12,244 nt of DNA, taken from Chloromonas sp. AAM2. Its lineage: Eukaryota; Chlorophyta; Chlorophyceae; Chlamydomonadales; Chlamydomonadaceae. A program made the translations under genes and the position numbers. The stretch covers positions 19,890 through 32,133 of the forward strand of contig QAXH01006666.1 of NCBI GenBank assembly GCA_004335635.1, given 5' to 3'. This document shows, piece after piece, positions 9,401 to 12,244 of the stretch (position 1 is the stretch's first letter; each line of letters starts with the position of its first letter). The notes under the pieces are model-generated. The model saw only the letters and a program-made list of their open reading frames with translations. It searched no databases and was not told the DNA's origin.

Positions 9401-9906
9401 GGTGATCTAGAGCGTGGATCTCTGGGGACGCCATTTCTCATGTTGATGTTGATGATATGAGCACAGTGCCAGGGCTGCGAGGATGCATCCTGTGGGGTGC
9501 GAACGTCATTGTGGCAGTTTGCTGCACCGATGTGGCATCCCTTGTGCCACAGCACTTGCTCTCAGTCATACTCTCACGCTCATGCTTCCACCAAGCACGC
9601 TGTAAACCACGCCTCTCACTCCTCCTCTCACTCCTAGTCTCATTTGTCTCTCACTCCTCCTCTCACTCCTAGTCTCATTTGTCTCCCACTCCTACTCTCG
9701 CTCGCGTGTTCCCGTGTCTCAGGCGTTGGGACCATCTTGGCTTCTGGCGCGCGTGGATGCTTAACCAGGCCATTCTGGTGGCGTGGATGGTGGGCGTGCC
9801 CCCGCACGTGCTGGCCCACTGGTACTATGGCAACACAGGGGCAAGGGCAACGCGTAGAACAGGCTTGAAGGCGCGACAAGAAACAGGCCCCAAACGCAGC
9901 ATGTGA
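6496..9906 (+). CDS. GT2 glycosyltransferase, TIGR04283 (arsenosugar-type), 6 exons
   Basis: The exons are 6496-6579, 6889-6923, 7091-7199, 7529-8542, 8756-8868 and 9723-9906. All introns are GT-AG and all phases agree, giving 512 residues. Family motifs appear in order: CVIIPALNEEARI (22-34, split by intron 1), EVVLVDGGSTDGT (52-64, nucleotide-sugar binding), SPAGRGIQMNTGW (80-92), FLHSDSQLP (102-110, acidic metal/donor site), WGCF, LRTRWLGLPYGDQALF (to 406), VGGLPEWPLLEDCGLVRRL (415-433, probable catalytic acidic pair ED) and RTAGRRWDHLGFWRAWMLNQ near the C-terminus. Bacterial members have about 220-230 residues and are named rSAM/selenodomain-associated transferase 2 or TIGR04283 arsenosugar biosynthesis glycosyltransferase. 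The excess length is a 221-residue Q/G/S-rich insertion (125-345). The Met at 6496 has a purine at -3 and G at +4; the frame stays open back to an ATG at 6286. MGHKAS fits the MGxxxS myristoylation pattern. No clear plastid transit peptide is visible. The family call is firm; the role in arsenosugar synthesis is inferred from family naming. Confidence 0.82.
7252..7350 (+). repeat. Two-copy tandem repeat in glycosyltransferase intron 3
   Basis: Two units of about 47-51 bases follow each other. Each starts with CTCGGCTGATGT and ends with a GCACGTACGTATGCACGTGC block, which is itself nearly palindromic. The first unit carries one or two extra ATGT steps. The copies are otherwise almost identical, so the duplication is recent. 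Confidence 0.85.
7441..7480 (+). pseudogene. Decayed copy of the start of exon 4 in intron 3
   Basis: Bases 7451-7466 match exon-4 bases 7554-7569 at 15 of 16 positions. In the plus frame the copy reads SFAGIQMNTAIG, against SPAGRGIQMNTGW in the real exon 103 bases downstream. Similarity outside this core is weak. It appears to be a relic of a local duplication rather than a usable exon. Confidence 0.45.
7673..8335 (+). other. In-frame low-complexity insertion or optional intron in the glycosyltransferase
   Basis: This segment of 663 bases (221 codons) has no stop and encodes Ser-, Gly-, Gln- and Trp/Gly-rich sequence between the conserved ALNHP and the block leading to WGCF. It begins with GTAACC, ends with CTGCAG, and both edges are phase 0. 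It could therefore be spliced out without a frameshift, leaving a 291-residue protein close to the family size. Whether it is translated cannot be told from the sequence; absence of stops over 221 codons favours at least partial retention as coding. Confidence 0.6.
8066..8154 (+). repeat. CAG/CAA tract encoding poly-Gln
   Basis: Interrupted CAG and CAA runs lie inside the low-complexity insertion of the glycosyltransferase and are read as Gln, including one uninterrupted run of eight residues (about 8127-8150). Trp/Gly-rich spacers separate the runs. Confidence 0.85.
9006..9089 (+). pseudogene. Decayed copy or cassette version of exon 5 in intron 5
   Basis: The 84 bases (28 codons) sit between CTTCAG (to 9005) and GTGAGA (from 9090). 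The translation ends LRRCLVLLVAIRTPGG, resembling the exon-5 end LRAAGGGPAVVLLAVRTAGR. The conserved GGLPEWPLLED part is missing, so it cannot replace exon 5. It enters and leaves in phase 2, the same phase as the exon 5/6 junction, so inclusion would add 28 residues between RTAG and RWDHLG without a frameshift. A relic duplicate is more likely than a functional cassette. Confidence 0.4.
9613..9704 (+). repeat. 35-base pyrimidine-rich tandem repeat before exon 6
   Basis: There are two exact 35-base units starting at 9613 and 9648 (CTCTCACTCCTCCTCTCACT and so on), then a diverged partial third from 9683. The array ends close to the acceptor CAG at 9720-9722 and supplies its polypyrimidine tract in the longest intron of the glycosyltransferase gene (854 bases). 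Confidence 0.9.
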
Positions 9907-10620
9907 CAAGGGCCCAAACCCATGATGTGGCTGAAAGGCAGCACATGGCCTGCAAGGCCTGTGGTGGCAGCAGCTGTGGCAATGGCAGGAGCTAGGCCTA
10001 GTGGGCAGCAGCAGCGGCAGCAGCAGCAGCAGTAGCACGTGTCAAGCCTAGTAGCACAGCAACTGCAATGGCAGCAGCGGCAGCAGCAGTGCACGCGCAC
10101 AACAGTGGCACACCGTGTGCGTTGGTTTGGTCGGCAATTCTTGCCAAGCCAGTCGCATAACATGTGTGCGAGCAGTTCTCGGCCACCAGGTTTATTCGGC
10201 TATATTCATACCAATTGGAATTCTTTGGATCGCCTTCTGCAGTCGCTTCCTTTTTCCAGACATTTCGTAGAGGCAGCAGCAGGCAGCATGGAAAGCGCTG
10301 GCATTGGTTGGCTGTGGCTGCGCTTCCTGCCTTGCAACCGGCATGGTGTGTCTAGCCGGGAAGGTCTTGACTGGGAGTCTGTCGTTATTGAATGCGACGT
10401 CCCGTTGCTTGGCTATAAAGCGACAGGAGGACCTGTTGTGAGCTGTGCTTCGGTTGCAAGTGGCTCATTCCAGTCTGGACCTGGAGCTTCAGTGCTCTCA
10501 CGTCCAATCCTAGGACATGTGGTGGCATGTGCAGCACGAAAAGAGTTGTGTGGAGCAGGGCATGAAAAGAGATGCGGTCCTTGTGAGCCGCACTTGGGGA
10601 CTGGTTGCGATTCATAGTCA
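9907..10620 (+). other. Probable 3' UTR and downstream CAG-rich stretch
   Basis: After the stop at 9904-9906 the sequence holds GGCAGCAGCAGCGG-type CAG repeats (about 10005-10090). An open frame of 192 codons (10039-10617) carries Gln-rich then mixed sequence with no recognised motif. I found no TGTAA polyadenylation signal between 9907 and 10620. A 3' UTR or an unrecognised gene fragment are both possible. Confidence 0.4.
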
Positions 10621-10654
10621 ATCATAGTCAGGGGTGCATGTGTGCCCCCTGATG

Positions 10655-10663
10655 TATATATAA
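10655..10663 (+). promoter_or_regulatory. TATA-like element
   Basis: TATATATAA stands in a short AT-rich patch. It would fit a TATA box for a gene to the right, but the frame that follows is not convincing, so it may simply be AT-rich filler. Confidence 0.2.
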
Positions 10664-10672
10664 TCACTGACA

Positions 10673-11659
10673 GTGACGGTCAATTGTTTGTCAAGGTTTG
10701 CTGAGGACCCATGTACCAACCGGCCAAATGTGCCATCTGACGTGTGCTCGAACGCAACGTTTGGAAAGCATGAACCAGGAAGGTTCTTACAAGATGAGAG
10801 TGTGTTGATATGTTCACGCAAACGGCTCAGGATTGTTTCTGGGTTCAGTTTACCGGTACTGGTAAACCATCAGAGTCACGTGATAGCAAAACGGTTGCTG
10901 TTTTTTACATCAGCTGTCCCGGTTGTTGGATTATTCAGCGTTCACTGCCATCGGCTCCACTGCCATCCGCAAACATCCTTACCGTGCGCGCCACTGATTG
11001 CGTCGATGCATGAGCGCCAGTCAATGCATGCGGTTGCTGTACGCGCCACAAGTCAAGGAGGCACGACCACCGCACCAGTCTGGAACCAACACGAACCTGC
11101 AGAAAACTTGCAACCTTGTGAGCCCTCTGCAACTTTGCGTATGGGGTTAGTGCTCTGCGTCAGGACCGTCAGGTACTCTGGCTCCAGTACAGGCAGCCTA
11201 CATGCGAGCAGCAACAGTATTCTATGTGAGTACCATTTCCATGAGGAAGCCAGGTTTGTTATTCAGCACACATGGTCCACAACCCCCTTTTTTCACATCA
11301 GCAATCCACTTTTGGTCCTCATCCTCTGGCTTGCTAGCGTTTGTGCTATCTTAGAGTTGTTGTTGTTTACATGGCCTTCAGTCCAGGGAGGACTGCTCAG
11401 CGGGGGCAAGGGGGAAGGGGAATTGGCAGTAACCTACTGGTCACCACTGCACCGTTGTCAAAAACATCTCCAGCGCGGACGACTGAGTTATCTCCCAGTA
11501 CTCAACTCTACAGCCAACTTGAGTGCATGTGAGGGCCCCTGCTGCAGCCTCTTTACAGGTCATGGGAAATCAGCAGAATACGTGTCACTTTGTCATGACT
11601 CTTATCGCTTTCTGCAAACCGAGCACATGCCACTGCTCGGCCGACTGCGGCACCTCTAA
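10673..11659 (+). other. Long open frame of doubtful coding status
   Basis: The frame is open for 328 codons from a GTG at 10673; the first ATG is at 11006, leaving 217 residues. It is rich in Cys, His and Ser, has one hydrophobic run near 11306-11375 that could be a membrane helix (LLVLILWLASVCAILELLLF), and shows no known motif. GC content is visibly lower than in the two supported genes. I would not call it a gene without transcripts. Confidence 0.2.
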
Positions 11660-11865
11660 GACCTTTGACTCTGTGCTCAGGTTCACAACATGCTTAAACA
11701 CATGCAGCACGTGATCAAATGTGCCACATATCATCCTTCGCATGACATGCCTGGTGGCCCAGACAATCACTGTCAGTGTTGCTATTTTTAAAGGCAATTC
11801 TACATCAGGGAAGCTGTCACATAGGGGATGCACCACCGGCCACGAGTGCCTGTCTTTACGGCACT

Positions 11866-12004
11866 GCAGGGTCCCCGTGCAGTAGCTTAGTGCTGGATGG
11901 CGGACCTTGCCCCAAATGCCGAGCCAGACTGCACAACCGTTGATGGGCTTTGGGGCAGGGTCCCCGTTCAGCAGCTTAGTGGTGGATGGCGGACCTTACC
12001 CCAA
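11866..12004 (+). repeat. Pair of 50-base direct repeats spaced 89 bases
   Basis: The units 11866-11915 and 11955-12004 both run from GCAGGGTCCCCGT to CCCCAA and differ at about four positions. The spacer ends in TTTGGGGC, which is complementary to the CCCCAA end of the unit, so the region can also fold. It probably belongs to a decayed transposable element. Confidence 0.85.
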
Positions 12005-12172
12005 TGACAACTGGTAATTCGTCTACGTTCCTCAGCATCTCAAGCAACATGTCTGGTACTTACTTGGTACCTGTTCACACATCAACTCACCACTTTGCTT
12101 TAGGCTGACTCATGGGCTCTTGGCTGACCGGCTCCGGTCACCTCATAGCATGACCAATCATAGGCTGATTGC

Positions 12173-12188
12173 ATATATATATATATAT
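12173..12188. repeat. (AT)8 microsatellite
   Basis: Eight AT dinucleotides stand in low-GC sequence near the right edge. Just after it, CAGGGAAGCCGTCA resembles CAGGGAAGCTGTCA at about 11807, suggesting another diverged dispersed repeat in this region. Confidence 0.85.
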
Positions 12189-12244
12189 GTATTTACACCA
12201 GGGAAGCCGTCAGAGGACACGGAACGGGATGGGCACCGCCCTGG

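Noticed and set aside
10847..10866. Inverted repeat GTTTACC...GGTAAAC
   Set aside because: Seven-base arms are common by chance and nothing around them suggests a terminal repeat or binding site.
11585..11836. Minus-strand frame of 83 codons beginning MVHPLCDSF
   Set aside because: It looks mildly protein-like but is short, lies in repeat-rich low-GC sequence and has no recognised family.

Overview
The window looks like nuclear DNA of a GC-rich green alga, most likely a volvocalean relative of Chlamydomonas or Volvox. The reasons are GT-AG introns of roughly 60 to 850 bases in GC-rich genes, exons with CAG-encoded polyglutamine and Gly/Ala-rich low-complexity stretches, and microsatellites inside introns. 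There is no prokaryotic layout (no operons, no Shine-Dalgarno sites). All splice sites below were inferred by eye from donor and acceptor signals, phase agreement and protein-family continuity; no transcript evidence is available. The organism assignment is an inference.

Layout. (1) Bases 1-4661: the 3' part of a multi-exon plus-strand gene for a very large, disordered, Gln/His/Gly-rich protein of unknown function. It enters from the left edge through a donor at base 16. Likely exons are 1-15, 359-2220, 2483-2775, 3338-about 4416 and 4475-4661. (2) Bases 4662-6285: intergenic or decayed sequence. It holds a second copy of a repeat also found in an intron of gene 1, an isolated exon-like segment, and a striking fold-back inverted repeat (6042-6215, core 6075-6182). 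(3) Bases 6496-9906: a six-exon plus-strand gene for a GT2-family glycosyltransferase of the TIGR04283 type, the group that databases link to arsenosugar biosynthesis. Exons are 6496-6579, 6889-6923, 7091-7199, 7529-8542, 8756-8868 and 9723-9906; all junctions keep phase and give a 512-residue protein. (4) Bases 9907-12244: probable 3' UTR, then lower-GC sequence with tandem and dispersed repeats, an (AT)n tract and a long but unconvincing open frame.

The most interesting object is the glycosyltransferase gene. Its conserved catalytic core is split by a 221-codon low-complexity Q/G/S insertion that is bounded by GT and AG in the same phase, so it could be kept or removed without a frameshift. 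Two introns seem to carry decayed copies of the neighbouring exons; one of these is an 84-base segment with splice-like ends and compatible phase. A near-perfect hairpin lies about 300 bases upstream of the start codon. The two genes show no obvious functional link.
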